Notes: generated by a model not told the origin, from the sequence alone. DNA of 64,000 bases from Cinclus cinclus (GCF_963662255.1 NC_085047.1:9602347-9666346); one strand, 5' to 3'; shown: positions 23,470 to 37,300, numbered from the stretch's first letter. Numbers and translations are program-made.

Positions 23470-23960
23470 TATTTACAGGTTTTGTGGTTTAGCAGTGTGC
23501 TTTACTTGTTTGCTTATAAGCCCTGGATGGTTTATATTGATTTATACTGGAGTCAGAATCAAGATTAATTAAGCCAAGGGATAATTATTAATTGATATGA
23601 AAATTAGATCAATAAAATACTGGGATTAATAAATCTTGATATTGACTAAAAGCAACACAAAAGAAGTGCTATGCTAAACATAAACATTGTGAGCATTTAT
23701 TGCATCCCTCTGACCAAGTGAAGAGCTGGAAGAGGTTGAACCATTATCTGACTTAGAAGCCAAGCACTTTTTCCCTTCGCACTGTGTTCCCTCAAGATAC
23801 AGCAGGGGGAAAAAAAAATCCTTTTACATGAAATAAGCTGCAGTCACCACTTCCACCCTTTTTGGGACTGTCAAGAAAGCTTCCCTCATCCGTTTCAATT
23901 AATCATTTCACATTTGGTGTATATAAGCCAGCCACAGCAAGGTTAATTTAACAAACTGTG
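23470..23960. promoter_or_regulatory. Candidate intronic regulatory block, TAATTA-rich
   Basis: Homeodomain-like cores cluster around 23570-23640 (GATTAATTAAGCC, GATAATTATTAATTGAT, GGGATTAATAAATC), with further AT-rich words up to about 23960. This resembles a developmental enhancer, but plain AT-richness could also produce it. Boundaries are rough. Confidence 0.25.
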
Positions 23961-24572
23961 CTCCATGCTATGACAAGGCTGAACCTCGCCCAATCACTTT
24001 CTCCACCTGAATAACAGAGTGCATTTTTTTAATGTTGTGAAAAATATCCTTTGCAAAAGTGATCTTAGTATGAAATTACAGAGTACAACAACATTTAATG
24101 TATAAGGAGTGGATATTTTGAGCCATCGTAGCAACAAAAAGGAAGAAAATACAACCAATGTAAGCAACTCTCACGTAGCAAAGATTGGATATACTAGTTC
24201 TGTTCAAACTGTTTTTCAGAGCAAACAACCTGGCACTTGAAATTGTGAAGCTTGACAGAGATAATACTTGGAAGAAGTCTTGAATTCTCCCAGAGCCACC
24301 GTACTTGACTTTGACCTTGAAATGTCAGGATTAGCATTTTTGTAGAAGAAATAAGAAGCAACTTTCCTGCCAGCTTTGCTGCCAGATTGAAGGTACTCCA
24401 AGGCAGGGACTTCACTGCCTGTCTTTAGAGTGCAGAAGTTCCTTACAAAAAATACCCCCTCCCTTTCTCCCACAGCAGGGGAAAAAAGCTAGAAGATAAG
24501 AACTGTAAACTGGCTAGAAATTACAGCTCTCTTTCATATCAATCTCATTGTGGTTTTGCTTTTTAATATAAC

Positions 24573-24613
24573 AGTAGTAGTAGTAGTAATAACAATAATA
24601 ATAATAATAATAA
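24573..24613. repeat. (AGT)n/(AAT)n trinucleotide repeat
   Basis: Five AGT units pass into a run of AAT units broken once by AAC. It is a compound microsatellite 156 bp downstream, in transcript sense, of the FN3-3 first-half exon. Confidence 0.93.
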
Positions 24614-24769
24614 AGAAATCCATAAGCAGTCAGTCCTCTTTCTCCATATAATTATATGGGCAGCTGTAAATGTTGTCAGGATGTAAACCCATAAACAGTG
24701 CTATTGTTCTGTAATTCAAGCAGGTTGTTTCCCTGAATGCACAGCCCTCCCATCAGACACCGTGTGTAC

Positions 24770-24894
24770 CTTGTACTCCTGGATGACTCCATTTTGGTGA
24801 TCTGGAGGGGGAGGATCCCAGGAGATGCTGATGCTTGTGCTGTTGTGATTTCCAACTGTCAGGACAGTGACAGACTGAGGAGGAGCACTTGGAG
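24770..24894 (-). CDS. ROBO2: ROBO2 FN3-3, first half
   Basis: 125 nt, 41 full codons, entry phase 1 and exit phase 0. It encodes A-PSAPPQSVTVLTVGNHNST, then SISISWDPPPPDHQNGV and IQEYK. The opening proline-rich APSAPP is the usual start of a Robo FN3-3 domain. SWDPPPP holds the conserved tryptophan of the B strand, and NST is an N-glycosylation sequon. Acceptor TGGTGTAG follows 24894. The donor is GTACAC, which is weaker than consensus. Sequence matches ROBO2 with few substitutions. Confidence 0.97.
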
Positions 24895-27800
24895 CTACAC
24901 CAAAGAGAGGGAGCAAACAGAAGCGAGGCATTAATCCATTTTCTGGAGCACAGGTTTTTGCTGAAGCAGTGCAAGAGCAAGCACACAGTATAGAAAACTC
25001 ACACTTCCTGCAAGCCTAGGGATGCACTTTCGTCAGGCACTGAAAATGTTGAAAAATGCCTTTCTGAAGAGATTCAAGGGCTGAATGACAATGTGGAATT
25101 TGTGGCAATGGATAATCAATACAAGTCACTCCTCATTTATTTATATTTGTCATTTCTTAAGTTTGCACTGGAATTGTTCTCACATTTGTCTCTGTTTTCC
25201 ATACTATGCATGAACAACTACGGATATATTAACTAAGTCACATGTGAGGCTGCTTCACCTGGCCTGCAAACTGTTTTTGTTCTTCTATTTTTACACGGTC
25301 TAATAATGATGTGAGCAACCAACATTTAATGACCCCTCTTTGTTTGCTCTCTGGGAAGACAATACCAGGTTTAAATATAGAACTTGCAATTCTGAACTGG
25401 AAAAGGGTTAAAATGTTCAAGGCTTTACATCAAATACCAGTGAATAGAGCAGGTGCTAAGTTAGGTCACATATATACTTATGTCCTTTTCTGCCCCTAGG
25501 CAAATTGCTTTCTCTTCAGAGCCCTGTTCAGTTCAACCATTCACAGCTGTTTGGCTGGTCACTGCACATCAAGGCCAATTCTACAAGACAACTGTTTGCC
25601 AGCCATGCTTGTTGTCTAGAAGCGTGAAAAAAAAAAAAAATAAAATCATAGCTATTAGTGACCAGAGCTATGCTGGCAAAGCCCCTCTTGCAGCTACACC
25701 AGCAGCAGCAGGGTGCTTCTTTTGGCTCAGGACACGCTGATTGGGAAGCAGTGCAGGAGCTCCACTATGGAAAAGTCTCCTCTGGGAGCATCTGCTATAT
25801 CCATCCTGGGCTCTCCCAGAACAACTGTGGCTGCCATGGCAGAGGACTGTCAATATGGCCCTGCTCAGCTACCTAAAACTTCTTGGAGCCTCCCCTCATC
25901 CTTCCCTTGCTCCCAGGCAAGTGTTGAAACTACACCACAGTGGTGAGCTAGGCCACCAAGATCAACTGAATTATATTAAGGTATAGCTCCTGGAGGGAAA
26001 CGCTGATGGGTAACAGCTGCTTGGAACTGGTCCTAGAATTTATTTATTCCATCTCTCCCAGTCTATCTACCCAGTCTTCAACAAAACTAACAGGAAGAGG
26101 CCAGAGAAGTGTGAGCTAATAAAGCAAGCACAGAGTGATACCTCTCCAGGACAATTTTCCAGTTCACAGGAGCCTGTTGCTTAGACACCTTTTGTTCTAG
26201 GGAGGTGTCCTTGTATTTATAAATACTTATGGAATTTGTCTTCCTATTTTTCATTGCTTTTAATCTGTTCTTAAAACATTCCATATGAAATATGAAAGAT
26301 GATTTTGAAAACTTATGGTTGAGACATCATACCAGAACCTAAAATATTTATCACTCTCCTGCCCCAACTTCAAACCTAGATAACAACGTCGTTTGGGGCA
26401 TCACACATCATGTGTCAAGGCTCCCTGACTCCAGCCCCCTGGTCAGAGTGTCTTTAGTAATAAACTTTATGGCAAAGAACTCTAGTCTCATCTTTAACAG
26501 ATATCCCTGACTCCATGCCCATCCTTGGACCATGCTTCTCAGAAAAGCCAAGAGCCCCTGGCATCTTTGTATTTAGGCCTGGCAGGTTTAATATAAATAA
26601 GCACATCTACAGATATCAGAAGTGTTCAAGTCTCCTGAGCCAATTCAGACATTCCTATTGTTCTCCACAGCCTCTTTGAGGCTGGCTGTGTTCCCATGTC
26701 AGAAGCTCCTCAGCACCTGACTTGGCACAGGCTCATGGAGCTGAGCTCAAATCTTTACCCTCATAACCCTGAAAAACTGGAATGCTCTGCTGCAAGAATC
26801 ACACAACTTCAAATTCGGATATCAGAGGTGAGGACTAGGAAACACACAAGATTACAGCAGAAGAAAAAATATTTTAGATGAAAAATGAAACACATATTAC
26901 AGTCCTGGGAGGCTTCACATTTCAACAACTATATTTTCAGATGCTGGTTCAGCTGCAAAGCCGACAGTGCTTGGTAAAGGCCTTGTGACCTTGCCTGATG
27001 CAGAGAAACAGTGAGCTGGAGGGGAGAAATGGAGCTGTATTGTGGACAATCTGACTCTTAGCCAGCTTGAGTGAAGCATGGAAAGGTGGCCTTGGGCTAC
27101 TCCTTGCAAACGTGCAAAGCATAAAATTGGTGAGATAAATAGTCGCATTGTGTGTTTCATGGCAAGTGAAATAATTTGCCACACAGTGAAAAAATTAGCA
27201 TTTAGAAAGTTTTCAAGTTATTCTGTAACAACAAAACCATGAATAAATGTATGCGTGTGATATTAATTAGAATATTTTATGTGAAAATAATAATAAAAAT
27301 GGCAAAGCTTAACACTGCATAACTCATTTTTGGTTTTAAGGACAATGGAACAACTTGCTCAAACATATTGACTTTCATTACTGAAACAAAAAGGGCATTC
27401 AGGAACATAATGTCTTATATAAGTATACCTGGGGGGACAGGGGAGTGTGAATGCAAAAGAAATGTAAAATGAATACCATACTCTAAAATTCATAAAACCC
27501 CATACTGTATTCATTTAAACTGTATGGCCTTTCTAGTTAATATTCTACCAGTGTGTGTTGGTGTTTTTGAGGTATTTTGAGGACATAGGGTAAATTTGCA
27601 GCAAAATTAAAATTGCAGCTAATGAATGCAGCTGTGGACATATAATTTTAAGAGCTGCACTAAGGTGAGAAGAAACAGACAGATTGCAGCTTATAAAAGC
27701 TAAGGAAGACTTCCTTTCCTGTCATATTTGTGTGGTGACAAACAAGATGCAGGACAAGAACTACTCCACAATGTAATTCCAAAGGAGATGTAACAGTGGA

Positions 27801-30528
27801 TGCAACTGAAAAAAAAAAAACAAACAAATCTGTCTCTAGAGAAAGTATGAAAGAAATACCGAAAACTGTAAAATTAAATCTTTGATTTAGCTCCCATTGT
27901 ATGTGTGTACACGTTTGTATGTAGCATTTCCGTTTCCCCTCTCTGATGATATCACTCTGTGAGCTGGCACTGTGATATAAATTAAGCCACTTGTCTGACA
28001 CTGCTGCAGTTATTAAAGAGATCGCATTGAAAAATAACATTTTGAAAACCGTTTTCTCATTTCCCTTGCTGCTGGCTTGTGGAGAACACCTTGCCTACTT
28101 CTTGACAGGTCAATTATTCCAGTGCTCAGCTTCTTCTTACAGATATGAAAGAACCCAAATCGCTGCTCATCTTTTCCAGGCGCAGCCAAACAGAATTCCA
28201 TTTGTTACCTTCACAAGGCCAAAGTGGCAGGAGATGGATGGATACTGAACTGTGACAAATGTCTGATCTAGAGGAAAAGCCTAACTGCAGCAAAATTGAT
28301 TTTTAGAGGTAGGCCTCAGAAGTAACATTGCATGTAAAATCCAATCCAGCAGAAATTTGCCATTACCTTTCAGCTGTACTTTGCTTTTACCAGGGATATT
28401 TGATTTGATGTCACAAAAAAACTTCCAACACTCGTATCACTTTTCCAAATTATTTTCTAAAAATAGCATAGCTGATGTTTTTTAAAAGTCAAGTCTAAAA
28501 AAAGCTCATTTTCAAAATGGAATCGCAGGCAACACAGCGCCTTTAAATAGACTGCCATATTTCTTCAGTGGAAGAGGAGCAAACCACTGCCATTATACAT
28601 TTAGTTGACACTATTTTTGAAATACATGAACACCAGTATAAATAGAAAGATAAGATGAGAAATTCAAGAAAATATCTGTAGAACTGCATCTACTGAATGT
28701 CTTAATTTTCTTATGGAAGTACCTAATTTTATCACCCAAGGAAGAGGAAGAGTTTTTTTACAGGAGCTGGTCTTTTTCTGGTGATAATATAACAGGTCCT
28801 TTGCTGACAATTTTTAGGAGGAGATCCTTGTAATCTAAAAAGCAGATCCTAGGCTGTAAGTTATACATATCGGCAGGCAGGATTATTGTTTTTAAACCTT
28901 CACTATGTGGAAAGCTATTCCAAATGAACAAATTGTCCTTTAAGGTAGGAAATTACTTGACATGCTGGGAGCTCAAGTTTATAAAAGAGAATGTCATTCC
29001 TCAAGTATTTTATAGAAACAGAAAGGAGGTTTAAGTCCTTCTCTCTTTTTCAGTAGTTCTTAATTTACCTTTAGAAAGAGACTGTTAGATGAACTAAACA
29101 AACATCGAAGATCAATTGAAATTGGACAAGAGCAAAATCTGCTACTTAGAGGACAATATCACACATTTTAAACCCAAAGAAAATTCACCTGTAGAAATCT
29201 TTTTAACATTTCCTTTTTTATAAAAAAAAAAAAACAGGTTTGTTCAGAGTGCTGCAAACATAATCTTCACCAGCTGATTTAGGCTTTAGAGTTTGAACGA
29301 AGAACTGGGAACCATAAAATCCCAAATTCCAAATCAGACTTGAAAACAGCCTTCTTGCACACTCTTCCACATGTTACAGGACACTGAAATTCCCCAGTCA
29401 TAAAGTGTAAAGCCCAACCAAGTTATCTTCAGTTTTATTTACATGTTGGGTAATAGTCATAACAAGTCAAAGAGAAAAGTGAGTAATAAGGAAGTCTGTT
29501 CTAGAATTAAAGAGTACTTGGCAATCAGCACTAAATTAAACCTCAGGAGACTACTGTAAATGATTATGATGCACTTTCAATAGGAAGGAAAGAGTGCACT
29601 CTAAACCCATTGAAACCATAAGAACATTTTAAAACTTCACCAGTATTCCTTTCTCTTGCTAAAAAAAAAAATATTAAAAATATCCATGAGACAGAGAGAT
29701 GAACCCTCACTGTTAGAACCATCCTACTTTTACAGGAGAGATTCTCCAGGCAAACACTGCATTACATAGGTAGAAAGGTGGGTTTCTAACAGCAAATTAT
29801 TAAAATTCCTTACATCCTGCCCCAGTGTCTTCACTTTTCAACAAAAACCCAGCAGCCCTGGAATGCACATGCTTTAGTACAGCTATATACCAGGCTATAT
29901 GTTATAGATATAAAAGCTTGAGCATTTCAGAAGTATAAACTGTTCATTCTGTCTGAATCCTGACTGTTTCAGAGAGGCTTGAAAGATGCTCAGGGGAATC
30001 CTCTGCAGTACTGAACAGGGCAGTTTCATGAACACTGTGCTAACACAATCTGTGCTGTGCCCTTGAGACTGGAGTTTCTCCAGACTAGTTAAATATAAGT
30101 CCTTCACTACTCCTTGTTTCCCAGCCAACTTTCCATCTACATTAGTACCCATTCAGAAAGATGAGCTTAGTATCAAACACTCACCTGTGAGAGCTTGCAT
30201 TTATTTTTTTTTTAAACAAAGTGCAGACCAAAGTCTTTTATTGCAGCAACAGTGGTTACAAAAGACTGCAGAGCACACTTTTTGGAAGAGCAAAAGGACA
30301 CCTGTACCTTAGAAGGATGTATCAGCTAGTAGAATAAAAGACCAATACAGTGCTTTCTTAGGGAATATTTACAGCACAAAGCTGAATATTACATCAAATT
30401 TTCATGTCACCACGGTGAGTAACAAACAGAAATCATGTAGAGTAAATCAAGATGAACACATGCATACAGAGAATAACCTCCACTGCCAGCGATGAAAGCT
30501 CGTTGCTTTTCTACCCCTTTTTACCAAC
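24895..30528 (-). other. Intron (5.6 kb)
   Basis: AT-rich with an A run at about 25627-25640, followed on the plus strand by a GC-richer stretch to about 25950 that has open frames on both strands and may be an old transposon fragment I cannot name. Other A runs lie near 27810 and 29220-29234. No RNA gene or exon is recognisable. Confidence 0.7.
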
Positions 30529-30760
30529 CTTCCTCCGTGGTGCGAGCAGACTTGGATTCACTGTCCATCCCTTGGAATTCATTGAAGTAAGGGCGAACCT
30601 TAATTTCATAAGTGACCCCCTTTTTCAGGCTGACGAGGACGGCGCTGCGCTCGGTGGGGACTTTGACCTCCAGGTTCTGCCACACAGCTGGGGCAGGCAG
30701 GCCAGAGGTTTGGCGATACAGGACGCGGTAGCCCTGGATGAACTGGGACTGGCGGTCCAC
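30529..30760 (-). CDS. ROBO2: ROBO2 FN3-2, second half
   Basis: 232 nt, 77 full codons, entry phase 0 and exit phase 1. It encodes VDRQSQFIQGYRVLYRQTSG, LPAPAVWQNLEVKVPTERSA, VLVSLKKGVTYEIKVRPYFN and EFQGMDSESKSARTTEE: strands C to G of the second fibronectin domain, with the conserved Y-E-I-K-V-R strand. Acceptor AATTCCAG follows 30760. The donor that keeps the frame is the atypical G|GTTGGT at 30527-30528; a better-looking GTAAAA lies 4 nt further into the intron but would shift the frame. The exon is GC-rich compared with its introns. Confidence 0.96.
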
Positions 30761-30799
30761 CTGGAATTGACAAGACAGAAATACATCAATAAACAAAGT

Positions 30800-30827
30800 A
30801 AACAAACAAACAAACAAACAAACAAAC
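30800..30827. repeat. (AAAC)n tetranucleotide repeat
   Basis: Seven AAAC units on the plus strand. In the transcript it is (GTTT)n about 40-67 nt upstream of the FN3-2 second-half acceptor, within the region where branch point and polypyrimidine tract lie. Confidence 0.95.
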
Positions 30828-33385
30828 CCTACTGTGCCTAAAGAAAACAAAACAGCTGCTTAGAATAATTCTGCCCTCATCAAAAAGAGAAAATGCAGTT
30901 AGGATGCTGAATTTAATAATCTAACTACCTTCTTGTATGTCACTGTTGATTAATTGTCTACAAAGAGCATTTGTCTCACATGACTTGTTATAGAATCTTT
31001 CTGTTTTGCTTTCTCCAGCTCTATGTATCATGACAAATACCACCTTAAATCACAAAACAAGGCCCCTAACCCTGCAATATATAAGAAAACCTTGGCATAA
31101 GGCTTTCTGCATGTAAACTTGCTAAGCACATCTTGGCTACTGATGTGCTGAAATAGGAGAAGAAAAGAACAAATTCTTTTCAGAAAAGGACAAGTCTTTG
31201 AAGATTCCCTACATGCTTACAATTAGTCCATTACTTGCCTCACAGCTCATGAAATGCACAGCAAATTAAAATAAATGTAAGACAGATGCAGAGAAAACAA
31301 CTTTCAAAGACATGTGCTGTTTCTTGTGTTCACAGCCTGAGCAGCTCCTTTGCATCCTGAGGTTGTGATGCTCTCAGGCCATCAGACGGAGGTGGAATGT
31401 TGGTTTTGGTTTATATTTTATTCTTTGCTAGGCAAGCAGAATTCAAGATTTGACCATGGAAGTTTTTAAGTTCCAGGGAAAGAACATGGAACAATTTTAA
31501 CCTATAAATAGGATTTTTATTTGAAGAAAAACTTTATATTTGTTCTATCTAGGAGAGATTGCATGCATCTATTTATCTTACAAGAAAAAAAAAAAAAACA
31601 AAAACCGAGGCATTGTGATTCTTGCACAAATTTTTACTGGAAAAAAAAAAATCAAAAAAACCACAAAACTGATTTGATTGCTAAAAGTAAACCAAATCCA
31701 GCTGCTTCTGTAGCTGCCAAATAAGGAGCAAAGAAAGTGCAGCACAAATAACAAGACTATACAGCTGTCTGTTTGGTAATTCTGCGTTATAACTAAGACT
31801 CAACAAGTAGGATATTTCTTATGTTCTTGTCAATTTGCCTGCTCAAAGATATTCCAGAATTAGAGAAACATTTGTTTGACTTCTCTTAAGAATAAATGAA
31901 TTCAAGGCTGAAAACATGAACCACGCTTTATTACGCCCCTCCCATAACCTTGTTGCTGTTTATTGAGGCATTCAGAGGGGACAAAGATTCTTAAGACTTT
32001 AAAAAGCAAGGCAAGCAAGAAGAAATCTTTATTTATGAAAGCAAAGCAGAAATGTCTTTCATCAAAACTGTCACTGTTAAAAACCTTGCAACATATGTTA
32101 CAACAACATTAAGCTTGCATTTTATAAACTTCTCTGCATTCACTTTAAGTGAATTTATGCACTGAAAGAGGGATATAACTCACAATAATAGCTTGTTAAT
32201 ACCAAAAGAATCAAGCTGTGTTTTTAAGAAGAACATTAAGCAGCTGTTTCCAGATGAAGGGAGTCTGTAAATCAGAGTAAACTGTTTTTATCCATGTTTG
32301 ACTTTGATTAACTGAATGTTTTATGGATATAAAGATTTGATAAACCTCACGTTTACTACAATATTCAGCAAAAATAATGCTTTCATCCACTTTATAACAC
32401 ATATTTTTAACCTAAATTACAATATAAGGTTATGATGTTTAATAATCAAACACTGAGTTTGATTCTTGCCTTACTTCAGAGTTCGACGCTACATTGAAAG
32501 ATGACATAACTTTGTTAGAACTTTCTATTTTGTCTTTGCTCTATTTTTATTTTCTACTGACTGCTGCCTAGTGGAGAAAACATAAAAATTCAGAATTGAC
32601 TTGACTGAACAGTAGCATTGTGTTGCTACAACACTGTATGGAAAGTATTTTGCACAGCATGGCACAAACACAAACTCACCCCCCAGATCACTGAGAAGAG
32701 CTGGACCCTCAGATAATATCTAAAGAATATCAATTTTCTGTTCCTCATGCTTTTGTATCTACTTCCATACAAATTGTCTATACACATCTTTTCCTCCCCA
32801 ACTTCTAAGATCTTAACTTGCAAGATTAAACAATAGAAGGAATACGAAATCAGGATGCAGTAGTACCATAAGACTGTCACATTTATGGGTGCTATAAACT
32901 AGCTTGATCTGGGGCTTGCTTGAGTTTCACAGTTTTCAATTAGTAGCTTGATTACAGCAGGGCAGAGTGATCAGGCTATTGACAGTGATTTCATCATTCA
33001 GAGTCTGGGTCAGTTCTTTACTGACAAAAGAAAATATTATGCATTTTTAATGTTTTCTATAAACATCCAGTCACATTCAGTATCAAGGAGAGGATACAAA
33101 GCTATCTCTGATGCCCAATTAGAGTCTGAATGAACAGGGCCTTCTGTTGGGAAACCACTTGGAAGGCACTTTACTTACTGAGAAAGGTGGATTGTTTTTG
33201 TTTTGTTCCGAGTTTTCAAACTAATAAAAAAAAATTGCTCTAGGATGATTACATGGATTAACCAGAAATATTTGTGAGGGGTAGGACAGGTATATTTCAC
33301 ATATACATACACACATGTGTACATGCATATGTGTATGTCTGTCTACAGTTGCACACACTGTATGTGCACTGTATATTTGTGTATT

Positions 33386-33505
33386 TGTATAATATATAAC
33401 ATATAACATATAATAATATATAATGTAATATATAACAAATAATATATAATATATAGTATATAAATTTGTACATATATATAAATTATATAGTTGTATATAT
33501 AATAC
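33386..33505. repeat. AT-rich microsatellite array
   Basis: Roughly 120 nt of TATAATATATAACATATAA-like units with only isolated G and C. It is an imperfect array, probably length-variable. Confidence 0.9.
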
Positions 33506-35928
33506 AAAGTGATTGTGATTTCACAATTTTCTCCATTTCTGTGGTAATGATGTGCCGCACCACAAGCAGACTACTAAAAATATCCTTATATGCTTAGCAC
33601 TAAAGACATTAATTCAGCTATGCAACTCCAAGTTTGGCACATATTCACACATAGGCAGAGCTGCATAAACATGCACTCTGGCTTGATGAAAGGATAAAGA
33701 ATGTAAATGGTTGCCACTTCCTTACACAAATTAGTCAGCATTACTTCAGCGTTTGCAGGACTTCTCCGTGTTGATCACTGGGATCAGAGAATATTTCTAG
33801 TCGATTGTATCAACTCCAAAGATCTGCAACAACTGCTCATATAAAGACACACTTGCTCCCTCCAAGGACATGGCAGAACATGCAGATGCTCCTTTTTAAA
33901 ACTGCAGGATCTGCAGTTCCTGGTGAGGTGGTGCTCAGCCTTGACCTGACACAATCTACAAGCAGAATTGGTCCTGCGTGCTCCTTCTAACCCCTTTTTT
34001 ATGGTAAGCTCATGTTGCAGGAGGCATCTACAAAAATATTTCTGCAGAACATGAAGCTCATTTTCCCTGCACGTGTCACAGCTGAACACAAGACAGATTC
34101 AATGGGTACTAGGTTGTTAAAACGATAGCAAGAAACTCATAATGCAGCTTATGCTGCAGATATAAGATCCTTTCAAGCAAACCTGCTAATCTGCACCCTA
34201 AATACATTTTGCAATATGCTCTGCAGCATGCAAATTTCTATCCCAAAATATCCTAAGAAATCCTCTGCTCCCACAGCAATACCCACAAGCAATTCTCCAG
34301 CTGGGCAGAGTAGCTTGCACACTGTGCTGAGCTCCCTGGCATGGACTCACAGGAGCCTCTGGAAATTCAAACTGCAGTAGCATTTATGTATCCTACAGGA
34401 ACAAGGCAAATGGGGATGATAATCTGGAAGACTGTCTAAAGAACTTGACTCCTGAAGTTTCCAGTGAAGTACATTCATTTAAAATCTACATCAAATTAAA
34501 AAACACAGGTAAACAAATTATCCTTCTGCCTGGTAGCCTCCTAGAAGCCACTAAGGGCTTCAAAGCAGCAATTCTTTTGCCATGTTGAAGAGCTGATTTT
34601 TTATTCCTGCTTGTGCCATGGGGCTTCTTTACAATGCCAGGGAACATTTTGTATTTGGTCACTAATGAAACTTTCAGTTTAATGCCCATGGAGCCTGGAA
34701 GTGCTGACCCATAGCAGAGGTCAGCTAAAAAAGCTCTTGGAGCACAGAATATGCTCTTGTAACATGAAATGTTTTAATAAAAGTAAAAATAAATAATTTC
34801 CAGGGCTTAAAATTAGCCATTTGATAATAGTGGGCATATCTGCCTCCACAAGTCTCATCAGCAATAACTATCTCTGCACCTCACCTCTATAAGTGTAAAG
34901 CTAGGATAATGACACATTTTTATCATTGTGATGTTAAATTCAGTGTTATTTGTGAAGCACACAAATGTTACAGTTGAGAGCATGACAGATAAGCAAGCAT
35001 GTGAGACAAAATAATAATTTTTTATTCAATGCAAGGTTTCAATGGTAGGAATTTAATAAGACCTGGCACCACACAGAGAATAAAGAAGATAAAAAGAAAT
35101 GTTTAAAAGCTCCATGAAGGAGAGATCCTATATGTGACCAGATAATTACAGCTACATTTTAATATCTATACAAAAAAGGAATAAATTTAAGTGGCAATGA
35201 AAACCTAACTTTTGACGTTCCTCTTCTTATTTTTTAACACTGACATTGTAAGTCTGACCTTCTTTTCAAAATATGTGTGTATATGTATGTGCATATTTTA
35301 AAATGGCAATACAGTCATGGGGAACTATTTCCGAAAATTTAAACTTAAATTTTTAAAAAATAAAGAGAGAACAAAACCAAAAAAATCTCATAAAGGAGAG
35401 AAGAAAGTGGTGTTAATTTGCTATGAGTCAGGATGCTAGAAAGTCAGTAACCAAGGACATTCCCTTGCATTCACCCTTTGAACTGCATAAATCCAACACA
35501 AAGAGTCTTATGACTCTCATGGCACTTCTGTCCTTTTGTATGATAGCTAGACTATCTATCCATTTTATGTTAATAGTGTGGACTTTATTCTCTGGATAGA
35601 GTGGGCTTTTTTCCTAGAGACTATGGTTAATTAATTGGTTTTGTTCTGGTTGCTGTATAGTTTCTAATTAGCTGCTTCAGAGATCTTTCTTTGTGTCTCT
35701 CTTCCCCTGGGCAATTCCAAAATGCCTCTACAGAGGTCTCTGTGCTTGTCAGGTGGCACAGGGTCACTGCTTTGAGGGATCTTCCCAATAAGCTGGTATC
35801 CATAGCATTTCCAGCAATTTGTCTTTACCTTCCCATTTTTCAGTCATTGTTCAGTAGGGGTGCCAGGAAATTCTTTTAGAGGAATATATATCACACACAT
35901 ACATACAAACAAACAAATGCACACACAG

Positions 35929-36022
35929 ATGATATAGATATAGATATATATGATATATATGATATAGATATAGATATAGATATAGATATAGATATAGATA
36001 TAGATATAGATAGATAAAGATA
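35929..36022. repeat. TAGATA hexanucleotide array
   Basis: About ten consecutive TAGATA units (alternating GATATA spelling), with short TATATGA interruptions near 35945-35962. The same motif reappears inverted at 37301-37350. Confidence 0.95.
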
Positions 36023-37300
36023 AAATATAATTGCATTCGTTACATGGCATAACACTGAATTCTGTTTGTACTGGAGCCTCCTTCTGCAGCATATGCTAAA
36101 GCAAGAGCCAGCCTATGAATTTATATTTCTGATAGAAGCAATACCCAAAAGAGGACTTGAAGGAGCACCACATGGATGTGATCCAGGTTCACAATTATTC
36201 TCTGCTAACATCCAAAGGTTCTACTCCTGATCCATCTGCTTGGGCAAAAGGGTTTGCCACAAAGGTTAGTCAGCCTATTCAGGAGGAAATGTAGCTGAAA
36301 TATGCAGCATTTTAAGAAAGCCAAGCTGCATGTTGACATCATTGATGGCAAAATGCAGTGACACATACTCTAAATAATCTTCCATGAAAGAAAAATTTGT
36401 GGGTTTCTCTATTTATTCTAATCTCTACCCGGACCACTGAAATCTGTTAGACCAAGGATGGTGCATAAGTCCCCATAATAATGGCTGAGTTGTGCAAAAA
36501 CAACAGTAATCCTTATAATACACAATTTATCACCAAACTTCTTATCTCCTCTTGTGTAATCCCCGGCACACATTAAGCTCTTAGCAATATGACATGTAGA
36601 AGAAAAACCCTGAGCATTGTGAAAGCCCCCTTAGCAGAATTCATCCTGTAGAATACAACTGTTTTGATGTTGTGCAAGGCAGTTTTTTTTCACTCTTCCA
36701 CTCGTGGCTCTTCTTCCTCTGGGCAGATGCCCCAAGAACAAACACTCTTTTCTGGTGCTCTGAGAATTCTCTCCCGCTCTTACAAATCCTCTCCATCAAG
36801 CCTCAGGAAGGGAAACAGAGCAATTTGAAAACCAAACACTATATTAGAAATTCTACCCAGTAGTTTGACCCCTCAAATGGAAATGTTGTTAAGCACTGCC
36901 CAAAAGACTCTGGTCTTCTCTAATGAAAGGACATCCACTCATTGTGGGTAAGGCTTGTGCTGGAAAACCAGATGATACACAGTGTGTCAGGCACTAGCAC
37001 CACGTGCTTCTGACTTCACTACTAGTGCTCTGTAGGAAAGATATTTTTGATTTTTGGGTCACTAAATAATAGGGCATTGTCAGAGGTCATTATGACTTGA
37101 AGCAGAAAGTATTTTTCATACAGCAATTTCTTGTTGATATTTAACTTTGATTACTTTTTTACATGCAGTGTAATGAATCCACAGATCCCATGTCCTTCAA
37201 GCACACTCATTTTTATAATGTTTTTCTAGTCAGACAGCTAGCCTGCTTCAAGCAGAAGACTGAAGTCATTGAACCTGCCTCACTTGAAAAAGACTATTCC

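Larger units (their letters stand above)
22009..24769 (-). other. Intron (2.8 kb)
   Basis: Contains a TAATTA-dense block (about 23470-23960), listed as a possible regulatory element, and an AGT/AAT trinucleotide repeat at 24573-24613. Otherwise AT-rich with no recognisable gene or transposon. Confidence 0.75.

Noticed and set aside
30525..30760. Exon boundary at the GTAAAA donor instead of GTTGGT
   Set aside because: It would leave phase 2 and break the frame with the next exon, which needs phase 1 to give APSAPPQ. Reported as an alternative site only.
30452..30841. 129-codon plus-strand frame
   Set aside because: Antisense shadow of the GC-rich FN3-2 exon extended through the AAAC repeat.
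35844..36092. Minus-strand frame of alternating Ile/Tyr (or Leu/Tyr) residues
   Set aside because: Direct translation of the TAGATA microsatellite.
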